This document shows positions 1 to 13,580 of a stretch of 64,000 nucleotides of DNA, in pieces. The number at the start of each line of letters is the position of its first letter. Positions within the stretch are counted from its first letter, which is position 1. Source of the stretch: Eleginops maclovinus (taxonomy: Eukaryota > Chordata > Actinopteri > Perciformes > Eleginopidae); NCBI RefSeq assembly GCF_036324505.1, contig NC_086362.1:10475043-10539042 (forward strand). Reading direction: 5' to 3'. The position numbers were made by a program, and so were the translations under genes. Below the pieces are notes generated by a model, which worked only from the letters and a program-made list of their open reading frames with translations, was not told the DNA's origin and ran no database searches.

Positions 1-960
1 TAGAAATTCAACTCATTAAACATGATAGGCTAAGGGGCGTGCTGACCAATCCCAACAGAGCCAGACAGCTAAGAGTTGGCAACGTTTCAGTGATGCAGCA
101 CAGGCAGTATGAGAAAGAGCTTTTTGAACATTGAAGCATGGCGACATGTCACAGGAGAGGCACACAATATTAATATGAACCTGAAAATTAACAGAATATG
201 TCTTCCTTATGTGAGGACATTCATATATGATTAATGAAAACTCTCCTTACACACAATGTTCATGCACAGCTAATGCACATAGAAAGTAGGCCCACTGGCA
301 TTTTCTTTTCAAACAACAAAGTGAGAAGTAGTCATGGCCTGGGAGGAGGTCGATTGTTGTAATGTGTATCATAACAGCTTTAGGCTGATAAAATACTTAT
401 TTGAGTTTGGAAAAAGATTGTGGTTTTAGTTGAATATCATTCACTGCATCCATTGCTATGTCAGCTACATTTATCATTATCCATTGGACCACACTCTCCC
501 CCTAACCAAGTGCTGTGAGTTTTGTTAAAATGACTACAACAGCGTGTTGCCAGACGCACATTCTGGAGGGAAACCCATTGACGCAATACATTTGATAGTG
601 AGTGTTTTTGCAGATACTACCAGAATAATCATTATGGTATTAAAACAAACGTTATCTGGGGGTTCTGTTTTCTTCTAAATATTTGTGCGGATGGAAATTA
701 GTTGTATATGAATGTCATTTTTAAAAAGACAGGGTTGAACACACTCAATCAATTAAAAAAAACTCTACCTTGCTGTTTGTTACTGAGGTAGGTGTGTGAG
801 ATGGGGAGTGGTAATGATTTTTTTTTAGGGGGAGCATATCTGTGACAATTAAAGCATGCATGTGTGTGGTGGGTGCTCCATATGGGACACATGTTATGAT
901 TAAATATTCATGCATGGAATTTGTCTCATTATTTATTAAAGTGATTTGCATAAACGTGTG
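1..960. other. Gene-free unique AT-rich DNA
   Basis: Only short chance frames; no repeat, RNA gene or splice-supported exon seen. Confidence 0.6.
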
Positions 961-1109
961 TGAGTGTGTGTGTGTGTGTGTGTGTGCTCTTAGGCAGGCA
1001 GTTCATCGCAGTCCTCCTTGCTAAGATAAATCTAGATGCATAAGCCATATGTTTAAGAGATAGGCTGTGTACCTAATGTGAAGTGTCAGTCAAAGACATA
1101 TAGCACATA

Positions 1110-1118
<9 letters not shown>

Positions 1119-1164
<46 letters not shown>
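1119..1164. repeat. (CA)n microsatellite, ~46 bp
   Basis: Uninterrupted, preceded by a short CT tract. A smaller (TG)n of about 25 bp lies at 962-986. Confidence 0.97.
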
Positions 1165-1166
<2 letters not shown>

Positions 1167-1343
1167 AGTGACAAACATACGCGCTGTAATGGCAGCTCAA
1201 GGCACTGCACATGACAATGTCAAAAGCGCCCAATTACCACAGTGACTGATCCGACTACTATTTTTCCTGCCTCTGTCAAATGCGTTCTGTCACACAGCCA
1301 CCTCCCCCTAACTTACAACATACACACACTTACACACGTATAT

Positions 1344-1344
<1 letters not shown>

Positions 1345-1414
<70 letters not shown>
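1345..1414. repeat. (CA)n microsatellite, ~70 bp
   Basis: Uninterrupted. It is only 81 bp from the next (CA)n array, in the same orientation. Confidence 0.97.
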
Positions 1415-1415
<1 letters not shown>

Positions 1416-1494
1416 GCTCCTAGAGATGTAGAATGCATAATGACAAAGACATGCAAAGATACATCCATATGCAGCAGATCTCACCCTTCTTTTG

Positions 1495-1618
<124 letters not shown>

Positions 1619-2973
1619 AACCCTTCTCCCTCTTTCCGCCCATCACGGCAGCCTTGGCATGCCGTAGAGAGAGGCAGGAGGCCACATTTAGAAAACAGAA
1701 GGGGGCTGTTGCTCTGCTTCGATGGAGAACTCACACCAAAATTTAGCCAAATTTCCACTTCTCTTCTTCTCTGTCTCAAATCATAGTACGCTGCTTCAGG
1801 GGTTTCTGTTGTACACAGAGCGGAGCAGAGTTACACACAAAGGCACAACATTTTGGCTGGCAGCGCCTGTCCCGATTAGATTTTTAAAGCTCGATATCTT
1901 TTTCAACAATTTCTCCATCTTTAGCCTTTAATTAGAAAATGTTGTTCTGGCGTCACATTTCCAACTCGTCAGTCAAGCAGTGCTGGCAGTAGCCTAGGCT
2001 TTTTCCTTGGAGTTTTTGCAGAGTTTAACTGTTCAGCATTGTTCAACATCCATGTTCTTCTCCAAATGCACCACTGAAACATTAATTCCATCATGTTTAA
2101 ATGCATTACAGGAGAATAGCTCATTGTAGAAGCAGCAACAGGTGTTATCTACAGAAAATATTGGGCCTCCAATTCATTTGAATGTGGTCAGTGTTGGGGC
2201 TATGGCAGCTCTGTCTTAGTAAATAGGGGGGAATAAAGGAGCGGGCTGTGTCAAAAAGTTTGAACAAATCAACTTTTCGCAATCAGACATCATTATTGAT
2301 ACCAATCAGGTAACCAGCGATCAATGGCCCATTCAAATCAAACACAACAATCAAATAAGTGTAACTCAACATGGCCATTTACAGTAAGAAACACTCCCAC
2401 AACCCTGCGCTGTTCTGAAAAGTGTCATACTGTATCTGCATGGCTATGTACATCTAGTGGTTCAACAAGATAGTTATGATATATTTGTGGTAAAGTAGGA
2501 ATATCGTCTAAATAAAAAAAGGTGAAATATAAAGAACATAATACAGAAAGTAACACAGAGGAGTATAAGGATGAGGGGAAACTATGAGTCTCCAAATATC
2601 AACATCCAACATGATACATTGTGGGTTTCCATAATCAAAATAAAAACATTTTCCATGGTTGTGCGATCTGCCAGCTCCAGACTCAGACACTCGTTGCATT
2701 TTGTGAATTATAATAAGATTCTGGCGTGTGTGCGAGTCAGTGAGCATTGTTATGGAAGTGGGTTCAGGAGGAAAATGTGAACATATGGAGAGTAGAAAAC
2801 ATGCCAGAGACCGCAGAGTAGAGTGGACTTCATAATGGCCGGGGGTGTCATTTGAGACACCCCTCCAACCCCTGCACACACACAGACAAACAAATGTGTA
2901 TGCTCATTCACACACATTTAGGCTGGCCTCATTTTAGTGGCTCACCTCGTTCTCTCTTTTTGCTCTGTCTCTT

Positions 2974-2974
<1 letters not shown>

Positions 2975-3038
<64 letters not shown>
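2975..3038. repeat. (CA)n microsatellite, ~64 bp
   Basis: Faces a (TG)n array 107 bp downstream, so the two are complementary. Confidence 0.97.
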
Positions 3039-3039
<1 letters not shown>

Positions 3040-3141
3040 CTCTTCTCTGGCCAGGCAGTCGAGGCGGGGTCGGAGTTCAACTCAGTAATGGAGTCTCTCC
3101 CACCTGGCGGTGTCAGGTAATACACAGAGGGGGAGGTGTGT

Positions 3142-3253
<112 letters not shown>

Positions 3254-3382
3254 ATGTGCGTGTGTGTCTGCGCGGGGTGGCTGAAATGGGGCTGAGCTGA
3301 ATGACCCAAATTGTGGCGGCAACCTTGAAGAGCTCAGGTGGCGCACAATGAAAAATAAAAAAAGCAGGAGTTAGAGGAAGAG

Positions 3383-3405
3383 GGAGAGAGAGAGAGAGAG
3401 AGAGA
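3383..3405. repeat. (AG)n tract in a purine-rich block
   Basis: Short GA dinucleotide run inside a purine-rich stretch reaching about 3460. Confidence 0.9.
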
Positions 3406-3557
3406 AAGCGTATGAGAGGGAGCGAGGAAGGGGGGAGAGAGGGTGAGGAGGGGGGAGGCACACTGTGGTAATACGTGTCCTTAAACTGATTTCAGTTGTT
3501 TTCAGAACAAGGTGTGGTCTTCTCATCTCTGCATGGCACTGCTGCTGATTGGAGGCT

Positions 3558-3564
<7 letters not shown>

Positions 3565-3619
<55 letters not shown>
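3565..3619. repeat. (TG)n microsatellite, ~55 bp
   Basis: Uninterrupted apart from flanking TGTA units. Confidence 0.97.
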
Positions 3620-3622
<3 letters not shown>

Positions 3623-3774
3623 CTTGTGATTGTGCAAAAAAAACACAGGGGAAAAAGTAAGGCAGGATATTTGTGTGAATGTCTTTTGTGTGCGCGTAAA
3701 TCTTGTGCATTATGCCTGCTTCCTTACGTAGCTGCAATCACAGTTTTGTGGCTCTCTGTTTGATTCTGACTCTG

Positions 3775-3913
<139 letters not shown>

Positions 3914-3999
3914 AAAGCTGTGATAGGCTGAGCAGCTGGCTGGCTCTTAGTGTCTCTGATTAGTAATCAGTCAGCATTGTGCCTGAATGCAGATTGTTG

Positions 4000-6626
4000 A
4001 CAGGGCTGGATGGCGAGGTGGCCTTAACTCTAAGAACCTCATCAGAGCCCCAATCTCGCTTTTATTTGGCCTTGTTACATTTCTGATTGCATATATTCAA
4101 ATTGATTCTAATAGGAGGTTACATGGTTGGTCAACGGACATTAAAATCACGTGTATGTGGTCTGGTATAGGACAGAGGGTATCATTTGTGATTGTTCGGT
4201 CAAATTTGTGGTTTGAAGTTACTGCATGAAAATAAAGTTCATTTGTATTTATACAACCAACTGTTTATTTATAGTATTGAGTTGAAGACAATTACTTTGT
4301 AGGTTTATGAATCTGTGTTTATTTTTGGGGATATTATTTATCCTGTAACATACTGTTTCCAAATGCTGCGTCTGCTCCAAATCGTTATTGTCACTTCTAC
4401 TGTGGCTACTTTCACGCATGTTGTTAGTAGAGATAGGAAGTCAATTATAACTGTAGAAATAAAACCCATCTTGTAATAAACTATGCAAAAAAAAGTTCCT
4501 CCTCCACAAACCTTGTTTTCTCTATAAAGAGCACGAATTGAAATGATGCAAAGCAGCTCTCTGCTTCTTAAAAAACACACGTCTACTCTCAATGCAGATG
4601 TGTTTCATTTGAGTATACATAACCCAGAACACAGCTATATGAAATACAGAGTCTATGGCTCACCGCTGGCAAAAATAGTATGCTTCAATTTGGCCTGTGA
4701 TGAAGTTTTTCAAACATTTGTCACGCGTGTTTGTTTTGAATACGTTTTGGTCCATTATCCCAGCATTTTTCACTTTTGAAAAACATATGGCGATATTGAT
4801 GAATACGACCTATTGTTGGAGGTATTATTTGTCATTCTGACTGGCTCATGGTGATGGATGTGCGTGAGCGTGTGAATGTGATTAATGGCACCGGGGCTAG
4901 TATACTGTATGGTTGTGTGAGAAAGTCTATTAAAATGACCTTGAGAGGAATTCCCACAACTGCCTGTATATAAACCAACAATGAAAAGTGAAGGTAATGA
5001 GCTGACAGAGTGTTTATATGTCTATTTTTGTGTGTGTGTAAAGTCTGGCAAGGTGTAATGCAACTCGTACTGCAGTGAAATGGAGACCTGCAATGTAAAT
5101 GCTGAAATTCAGACATTTATTATGCCTATGTGTTTATGTTTTTTCTCCCAATTCGGTACATTTGTAACTGTCTCCCTCCTCCTTGTCTGTCTGTGGTAAT
5201 GTGCTTTCAGTATACTGCCGAGAAAGGTCTATCCGTTGACCACTGATCACCCGGTAATAAACCCACTTCATTAGACCACAGGCTCTCATTCATCAGTGGC
5301 CTGCTTTCCTCCTCTATAGGCGCCTGGCTTAGACACACACCAATCATTTACCACTCGAAATGTGTGGCTTCCTCCCAGTGGGATGTCTGAGCCCAACTTG
5401 ATGATTTATTTACAATTCTGACCATGTGCTTCTGTGGCAAATGCCTGACTTTGAAGGCAAGGATTACTTTTCGAAGCAAGGGCATTGGGCAACAAGCCTG
5501 GGTGTGACTTGGCAAATGTTATAAGTCATTGTGGCGTGCATAACAGATTACGCTGGGAGTGTCATTTAAAATGCTTCCTGTTTATTGCCAGTTATTTTGA
5601 GCAATAGCCAATCTATCTATGGTCTTAAAATATTAGTTTACGGCAATATGAATCATGTTCCTACATGCTGGATAGAAATATGTTCCATAAATGTGCCATT
5701 TTCCATGCTTTTCATCAAGATTTGGTTCGATATACCTTTACTCTGAGGCTATTCACTTTAAATAAGCACACATTTTTTATACTGTATCTCAAAAACAATA
5801 AAGACATGTGAAAACAATGTCTGTTCCCACAGAAATGCTTTCCACAGAGGCCACTAAAACAAACCCAAGCAGGAACTCAGTGAAAATAAATTACCTTAAA
5901 GGAACAGGGAAACTTTTCCATGAATAATATAGGAGCCATTCCGGGCACACAGATGGATTATGGGCTTGAGATTGACAAGGACGCCTCTCGGAGGGGTTAT
6001 TAGCTTAAAAGACCATACTGGCAGTTTTGCACATTTCAGTCCATTAACTACAAATCACATATACTTCACATCAGTGCTGACCATTTTACAATGCACACTG
6101 TAGGTTCCAAGATTGATTTCCCACATCTGCACTAATGCAGTTGTGAGCCGCTCTGCTTTTATCATTTTTTTTTCCTGTTGGTGCATTAGAGCAAACTTTA
6201 AAATTGGAAATGCAATATCTTTATTCAAATCTTTGCCTCGTGGTGTACTGGGGTTGAGTTTTGAGCTTGTGAACTTTTCAGAAATAACTGGTGTGCAAAT
6301 AACTTTTTTGTCATTAATTAAGCTTCAGAGTGGTTCCCTTTGTTCAATGAATAATCTTTTTGGCTCTGAAATGTCAGAAAGTAATGACAATTCCAGGTAT
6401 TATTTCCAACAGCCCAAGGCAATGTCTTTCGATTATTTATTTGTGTCAAACAAACAGTCCAAAATTATGAAGTTTAGTCACAGGGGACAAAAAAAAAAAA
6501 TCAGCAAGTATTCAAAAACAACCATTTGATTATATAGATGATTGCCAATACTATGTTTGGTTGGTTTACCAAACAGTGAAACGTATGCAATTACCGCATT
6601 TTCAGACACGCGTCTTTGAGTAGATG
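4000..6626. other. Gene-free unique DNA
   Basis: AT-rich text with short chance frames (longest 138 codons at 6113-6529, no motif). Nothing recognisable. Confidence 0.55.
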
Positions 6627-7182
6627 CAGGGGTGTCCCAACTAAGGCCCGGGGGCCAAATGCGACCCATTGTCCATTTTGGATGGCCCTCAGTTGTTTAA
6701 AAAACTATAATGGAATATGGCCCTAACCTGAAACTTGTGCTTCACTTACAAATGTTCTTCTTAAAATATATGTTAAGAGAGAATATACAGTAGTATTCAT
6801 GTGTTAATAAGCCCACAGATAAATTCAGTCAATTCAAGTCGAAAACATCTTCTAACAAATTTGAATTGATTAAAAAAAGCCCAATAACTTATTTGCATAA
6901 CCAGCTTGAAATATGCCCTTAATATTTCCCCTTGTTATTAACAATCTGAGGCTTCTGTTTTAAGGGATGAGCTGAAAACACTTTTTGTAACAAAATGAAA
7001 ACAATAAAATCCTGTGAATGGAAAGCTGTGATGCACAGTAAGCTGTTTTCATTTCAATTATAAAGAATAATGTACCTACATCTGATTGATTTTGCTAACT
7101 TACAACTTAACAAGTGAGGAGCCCAGCCCTTCATATGTTTTTCTGTATGTGGCCTTAAATGAAAAAGGTTTGTACATCCCTG
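6627..7182. mobile_element. Non-autonomous hAT-like element (556 bp), decayed
   Basis: The left end starts CAGGGGTGTCCCAACT, followed by GGCCCGGGGGCCAAATGCG. The right end, reverse-complemented, starts CAGGGATGTACAAACC (12 of 16 matches) and leads into GGCCACATACAG. This CAGGGGTGTCCAA...GGCC pattern is typical of a very common hAT-derived fish repeat. The flanking 8-mers (AGTAGATG and GACGGTGT) do not match, so the target duplication has decayed or the ends are off by a few bases. There is no transposase frame inside. Confidence 0.65.
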
Positions 7183-10100
7183 GACGGTGTTTGGTTGTAT
7201 GAAGGTTAGCAGTCTGTGTGAAAAGCAAAAGAGGTGGAAACATTGCCCAACATCCACCAATTTAGCTTTTTTATTAGCATTTTAAAATGTATTTATTTAT
7301 CTGAATTCATATGTAGATATCTGTTTATAGAGATGAAGCGTTATTGCTAAACTCTTGTCTTGTGTGTCATGTGGCCAATCGGACTGTAACAAATGGCCAA
7401 AGCCACAATGGTCAAACTTAACTAAATAGCGGTTACACAATCAGTATAAGAGACAGATGAAGTAAGTTACATACTACATGTTTGGAAAGGACTTCATTGC
7501 AGAACATGGTGCAATATAAACAACAAATATGGACTGCTGCTGTAGAGGCTGCTGGTTTATGGTTGCTGTACCCATCAATGTAAGGTTGATTATACTGTAT
7601 GCAATAAACCTCCTTATAATCTGTAAAAGCATTTGTCTTTTCACACCAGCCTTTTTGCTCCATTCACATCCCACCATGACATATGGGCTGCTTTGATTGG
7701 ATTGGTGGGGAAGATGGATGGTGGTCAGACAGCCATTAAACATGACCCCTCCCTTCCATTGCCGGCCCGTGTCAGAGTCAGAGCTCACACTAAATCACAG
7801 ACTCCGCTGAAGGCAGCATAGATCACGGCTAACAACGCTGCATCAACAAGTAGACAAGCACAGAATAAATACCACAGGAGACAGAGCAACTTTAATAAAC
7901 ATGTTTTTCTTTTTGATCTCACCACTAAAATGTCAGTTTCTAAAGGTCATTTCATGTTTGGATGAGATTGTTTTATTTTCAGGTTTTCTCTTCTTCTCAG
8001 AGATTTACCTGGATGGAATTAACATATGTTGAAAAGACTGTCGGATCTAGGAAAGTTCAATACAATGCTGGTTTGTTATGAATGATTTTTTTCCTTCCTG
8101 TTTTTATCCTGCAATCCATACTGAGAGCAGTGGGATTCTGTAATCTCTCTACCAACTGGCTGACAAATCCCATTTTCAATATCATGCTTTGTGTTCCTCC
8201 GAGCTTGCTGTGTCTGTAAAACATGCCTGTCTGTCATAATAAAATATTATTCAGGGGAAACATCCCTTAGATTGTCAAACATGAGGAAATGTATTCAAAA
8301 TCAATACTGTTTATGGTCCATCATGTTTCGTCTATCTTATGTCAAAAATATATAATGAAATCATGTTGTAAAGAGGCGGCTTTTAAACCTAACTGATTGA
8401 ATTACATCCCTTTTAGTTTGATCCCAGCAACATGGGAGCCAGACTGCAAGTGCTTCCTCCTAATACGAGCTAAAGCTGCTCATATGAGACAATGGCATCA
8501 AATGCTGCCACTCATCCATGATGCTATTGAGAGAGCCTCAGAGAGTGGAGAAGGAATATTTAGCAGAGGGTTTCTTTTTGTTTTACTAACGTAGTTTCCA
8601 TTCCGTTCTCTTGGAAGGCAATAAAACAAAGTGTGGATGTTAGTGGGCGGGGGAGCCCCATCAATTTATCTTGTTTATGGAAGCGACAGGAGACCGCTCA
8701 GCTATTGTGTCTACCTCTCTGCCACAATTGGTACAATACTCAGGACAAGGATTTAACCAGCTCCATCTGCCTGATGCTGCACTCCACATCCGTCTCACTC
8801 CCTAACTCCCCGTACCAATCATTTCTCCCATCCTGCATGGACTGTGTGTTTATGCTTTCTGCACTTGTTCTCTCCTTCTCTCTCATCCATCCTCTATATT
8901 CATATGTTCCCTCTTCCTTCATTGACTTCAGTGCCTCCATCATTGACTTCTCTGACCCTCTCTTCAGCCTCGACTTGATATTCAGACATCATGTTCATCT
9001 CGTGTTTGTCTACACAGCCCAAGGTATTGGATCCATGCACAGACTGACAACCGGCATCACAGCGCAGCCTATCCACCTCTGCAGACACTCTCCGGAAGAT
9101 GTCTTTACTAAAAGCTGCAACAACCTAAATCCTTTTCCACAAAGCTGGGAGCTGCTGTGACTTGTGTTTTTCTATGTCAAAGGCTCAGCTTTGAGCAGCT
9201 ACAAGCTGAAACTATAGTTTGTCGTATTTTATGTGTCAGCAGTTCTTAAAGGTGAATTAGCTACTAGGATTGCTAAGACCTAAATCAAGGCTGTGCTTTA
9301 TGTCATCTTCTGTGATCTCGTGGAGGCTAAAGCTACTAAAGCTGGGTTCACTGGCTTTTTTATCTGCAGTAGGCTTCTTTTTGTTTTACGAATTGGAGTG
9401 GGCTCCAATGCGATATAAATAGCATTGTAGTATAATTCAAAATAATGATATCATAACGTTATCATGTTAATCAAACTTTTTTGGACCAAATCCAAGCAAG
9501 CTGCTATATAATGATATACTAGTTTGGTCTCATGTAATGCATATCAGCAGGACACAGCTTATTGGTTTTAATGTGATTGTTAGTGATGTATGTAGTTGAT
9601 TGATCTGATTAATATCACAGTGATGCTACCATAAAACCAAAACAGCGTGAGGAGTTTTTAACTTAATGATTGAGTATATTTGACCGTAGTTTATGACGAC
9701 ATCTTATAGCCTACACTTATTAAAACACACTTGAGTAGACATTAGACTTTGGGCTGATGGCCAAAGCCATTATCCACTGATAGTGAAACGTTGTGATTTA
9801 ACTGTTGAGAGCAGACTGTCCAATTTGGTAGACATCGCCAGACCCAAGTAGACATGATCTACATACATTCCTTAGACTTGTTGGTTTATTTCCCGCTTTT
9901 GACTTGCCCTTTCTTTGCTCCAAGGGGAAAAGCGAGAGACGCCATTGACTCATGCTATCCACCTCCAACAGCATTACCCTCTTGACTGACATCCTACTCC
10001 GTAGTGTTGAATAGCAAAGGTAACAGGTTGCTACACGTGCAGTGCTCTTGGCTTTCACCTTTAGTACAAATATCCAGAGGGGATTAGGATTCATGTGAAA

Positions 10101-10800
10101 TGGTAAGTGTGACTATTGAGAAAGACAGACAGTTCGTCATGGGACACTGCGCACAGACACTACGCGCAGCGGACAGACAGGCCAATGGTGCAATCTTGTC
10201 ATATTGGAAAAACTGTCGGAATCACTGGGCCCATCGCCAAACAGATCATATTCATTGTTTTGTCTGTGAGGAGACACACATTTCTGTTTTTAGCATGAGG
10301 GGTGGATGCCCTTTGCGCCCACCCACTCTGGCCTCCACACTCGATAAAGGACATAGCAGATTGTGTATTGGCAATAAAGGTGGGCCTTGGATGGAGTGCA
10401 GAATAGTGGAATAGGAATACTATCTTGTGGTAATAACCCCATCCGTTAAAGCAAAATGGAAATGCTTTTTTGCTTATGCCGGCTGTCACTGATCACTCTT
10501 TTCAAACTGAAATGTCATGCATAAATTGGGATATATTCACAAAGACGCACACAAATCACTGGGGCATGGCAATTGCTAAAAAGAAACCTCTTCTTATTGT
10601 TGCAAAAGGAGTTTTTTAGGCCATGATTTCACAAAACAATGCACCTTAAAAACTGTATTACCAAATGCAAGGTTAGTGTCTTATTTAAAGATGTGCTGGG
10701 ACACATTGAGTCAAAACTCAACAAGTAGTTCTGAGCCAAATTGCTATTTAAACAAATTCTCCCTGCAAATATAGGTGAAGTTTACTCCTCCTGGTTGCAG
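7183..10800. other. Gene-free unique DNA
   Basis: The longest frame (175 codons, 8633-9160) has no domain, signal or splice context that I recognise, and its Leu/Ser-rich composition fits CT-rich noncoding DNA. No repeats recognised. Confidence 0.5.
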
Positions 10801-11434
10801 ATGTGAGCTGTACCAAGCAGGGATCTCTATCTGCCGTCTTTCCCATACGATAAAATGCAGCATGATACACACATCGACTCGCTGACTGGCACGGCGGATC
10901 AGTGGCGAGACCAAAAGACATTTCTGCCAAACAGCACCGAGAGCTACAGGTAAATACAGCCAAGATAACAACCTCCATCTCTCCCTTTCTTTATTGCCTC
11001 CTCCTTTCTCCCATCCCTGCCTCAGTGTCGCCATATCCCCCCCTTACCTCCCTGTGTGTTGTCGTGGCAACGCCGCAGCCACCCCATTATAATGTCTGCG
11101 TGTTTGTAAGTGGAGTTGCTGCTTTGCCGCTGTTGGTTTCTCCTTTTTTCCCTCTTTGTCCCTTTGAAATAGAGAATAAAAAACGTGGGTCGACATACGG
11201 GGGAGAGGAGGAGAAGAAGAAGAGGAGGAGGAGGAGGTAAGGAAGGAAGGTTTGGAGGGGAGGGGTGATGCAGGAGCTCTAGCAATCATTTAGCACTTCC
11301 CTCTCTTGCTTTTATCCGTCTTTAGAGCAGCTTTCTACATTTCCTTTAGTCTCCGAGGTTGCAGGCTGCTCGTCGATCCCGTAAAAGTGGCTGCGTGAGA
11401 GAGCAGTCATGAAGTTTATTAGGTTGATCGTTCT

Positions 11435-11436
<2 letters not shown>

Positions 11437-11486
<50 letters not shown>
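11437..11486. repeat. (CA)n microsatellite, ~50 bp
   Basis: Uninterrupted. A (TG)n array of opposite orientation lies 320 bp downstream. Confidence 0.97.
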
Positions 11487-11489
<3 letters not shown>

Positions 11490-11804
11490 TTTCTTTTCTC
11501 TCAAAGATACTTTGACACACACTCACCATTACAGAGAGACAGAGTGGATAGAGCTATTAGAAGCATTGATGAGGACGCTCGTTTCAAAGAGAATCCACAA
11601 TGAGAACAAACATACAGAGTAGATGAAACACCTCCTTTGTGTGTGGCTCCAGGAGCACAACACCTTCTAATGAGGAGGTGTGTGTGTGTGTGTGTGTGCG
11701 TGCGATTAGTAGATTTCTTGTCTTGTATTTGTTTTCTGTACACGACAAGTGCGTATCTGTTCGCAATTGTGCCTGGTAGTGTGTCTCCACGATCAGACTG
11801 ACAG

Positions 11805-11808
<4 letters not shown>

Positions 11809-11867
<59 letters not shown>
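11809..11867. repeat. (TG)n microsatellite, ~59 bp
   Basis: Uninterrupted. A shorter (TG)n of about 20 bp is at 11680-11699, and a (CA)n of 26 bp is at 12004-12029. Confidence 0.97.
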
Positions 11868-11869
<2 letters not shown>

Positions 11870-12624
11870 CTCCAAGATAAGGTAGGCAGATAGAGCGGGC
11901 AGATAGACAGGGATGTTTGGGATGAGATTGCAGGAGGGGCTTAAAGCTGAAGCTGTAAATCACTTAACCTGGGGCTAATGGGCTTATAGGCTGTACTACA
12001 GTGCACACACACACACACACACACACACAGAAACTCAATCTTGGTTGCCCTTCCAAATGCTCCCACACACACACAACATAACCACATTTCTGCAATGTTG
12101 GGCCCCAAGGCCTCAATAAGCCTTATCTGAAATGTTAACTATTAAATCATGTCCATGCTAAATTTCAAATTAAAAATTGACTAATTTAGGGTGTCGGCGA
12201 TGTATTGCTCCACTGTGTTTTTCACCAATAAGTTTGTCATGCACACTTCAATGCGTGTGTGTGATTATGCCGTTTTGTCCTGCATGTTTATTCATTACGG
12301 TTTGCATTGGTGTTGCATCATGAGGTGTGCGCATGTATGTGGGTGTTTCACATGAATATGCAATATCAGCTTTCATCGGACCTACATGTGAATCACTGTT
12401 AAGTCCTGCCAGGTAAAAAATTAAGTGGATCCTGATATATGAGTCAGTGTTTTTGTGTTTACAAATGTGACTCATCAGTTTACACGCGTTCACAAGCACA
12501 CTAAGATCCTCTCAGCGGCGGTGTCAGGGGTTTCATCTGAATCGAGCTAGCGGCTAACATATAGCATAAAAAAAGGAATGTGTGTGTATGCAAGCTGGAA
12601 AGCTGTCTATTACCTTTTATTCAA

Positions 12625-12627
<3 letters not shown>

Positions 12628-12699
<72 letters not shown>
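12628..12699. repeat. (CA)n microsatellite, ~72 bp
   Basis: Uninterrupted. Confidence 0.97.
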
Positions 12700-12703
<4 letters not shown>

Positions 12704-12829
12704 CTTCATGCGGGGTCACATATGGTGGGCCATTCTCCTGGTCAGTAGCTCATTACATTTCTCATTATATCTTTACACACATTTGGCTGATCCTCTGCAC
12801 CTGTTGAGGTGTGATATACAGGCTCTCTG

Positions 12830-13580
12830 TTTACACCTGCTCCTCCTCCTCCTCACCCCCCTGCCCTCCATCTCACACTTCTCCCCCTATCACTCCATCT
12901 GTCTACCTGTCCTCCCTGCCTGCCTGCCCGCCTCATCATCCTGCCCGTGTATCCGACGGGGACCACGCTGTTGCCAAGGCTACCGCAGCCATTGTGTACC
13001 CGGTTGCCAGGTGACTGGTCGCCGTGGGGATGATCAAGAATTCTGAAGCGCCGCCATCGCCGCCGCTGCCACTCCTTCTCCTCCTCCCCTCGATAAATAA
13101 ATCTTCAGCGTTTCTTTCCCTCCCTCCTGTCCGGCGACCTTTAAGTGGAACTGAGCCACAATGGAGGGATGGGATGGATGATGGCTTGTTTGTTTTCATT
13201 TCCTATGTCCCTCTGTCCTACTCTCTCTCCGTCCTCAACTCTATTTTTCTCTTCCCTTCATCCATCTCGTCCTCGGCTGTCCAGTCTGCCCAGTTTAATA
13301 ATGAATTGTCTCTGCTTTCTTTTCTCATTTCCCTCTCTGCCCGCTTGTTTGATCAGCCCCCTCCTAATTCTTCATCTCGCGCTTTATCCATCCTTGTGTT
13401 TTATTTCACCAAACAGCAGAGCATGAATGGCCCTCGCCCGGGCTCTCTCCTCCTCGTCTTTGTTCATTCTGGCACTCAGGGTAATTCAACCTTCTTCAGC
13501 CTCCTACCTCCTCATTTTTTCTCCATCTGCCCCCCCTTTTCTTCTTCATTTTTACAGCGGTAACCTTTTTTTTCCATCCT
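12830..13580 (+). other. CT-rich (polypyrimidine) segment with long chance frames
   Basis: Strong pyrimidine bias on the plus strand, with many CTCCTCCTCC and TTCTCTC runs. It gives long Ser/Leu/Pro-rich frames (179 and 93 codons) with no domain or motif I recognise. I treat these as compositional artefacts. A GC-richer island at 12950-13080 holds two X-box-like motifs. Confidence 0.6.

Noticed and set aside
8633..9160. 175-codon plus-strand frame
   Set aside because: Leu/Ser-rich, with no motif or plausible promoter or splice signals. It is consistent with a chance frame in CT-rich DNA.
13024..13563. 179-codon Ser/Pro/Leu-rich frame
   Set aside because: Follows the polypyrimidine composition; no recognisable domain.
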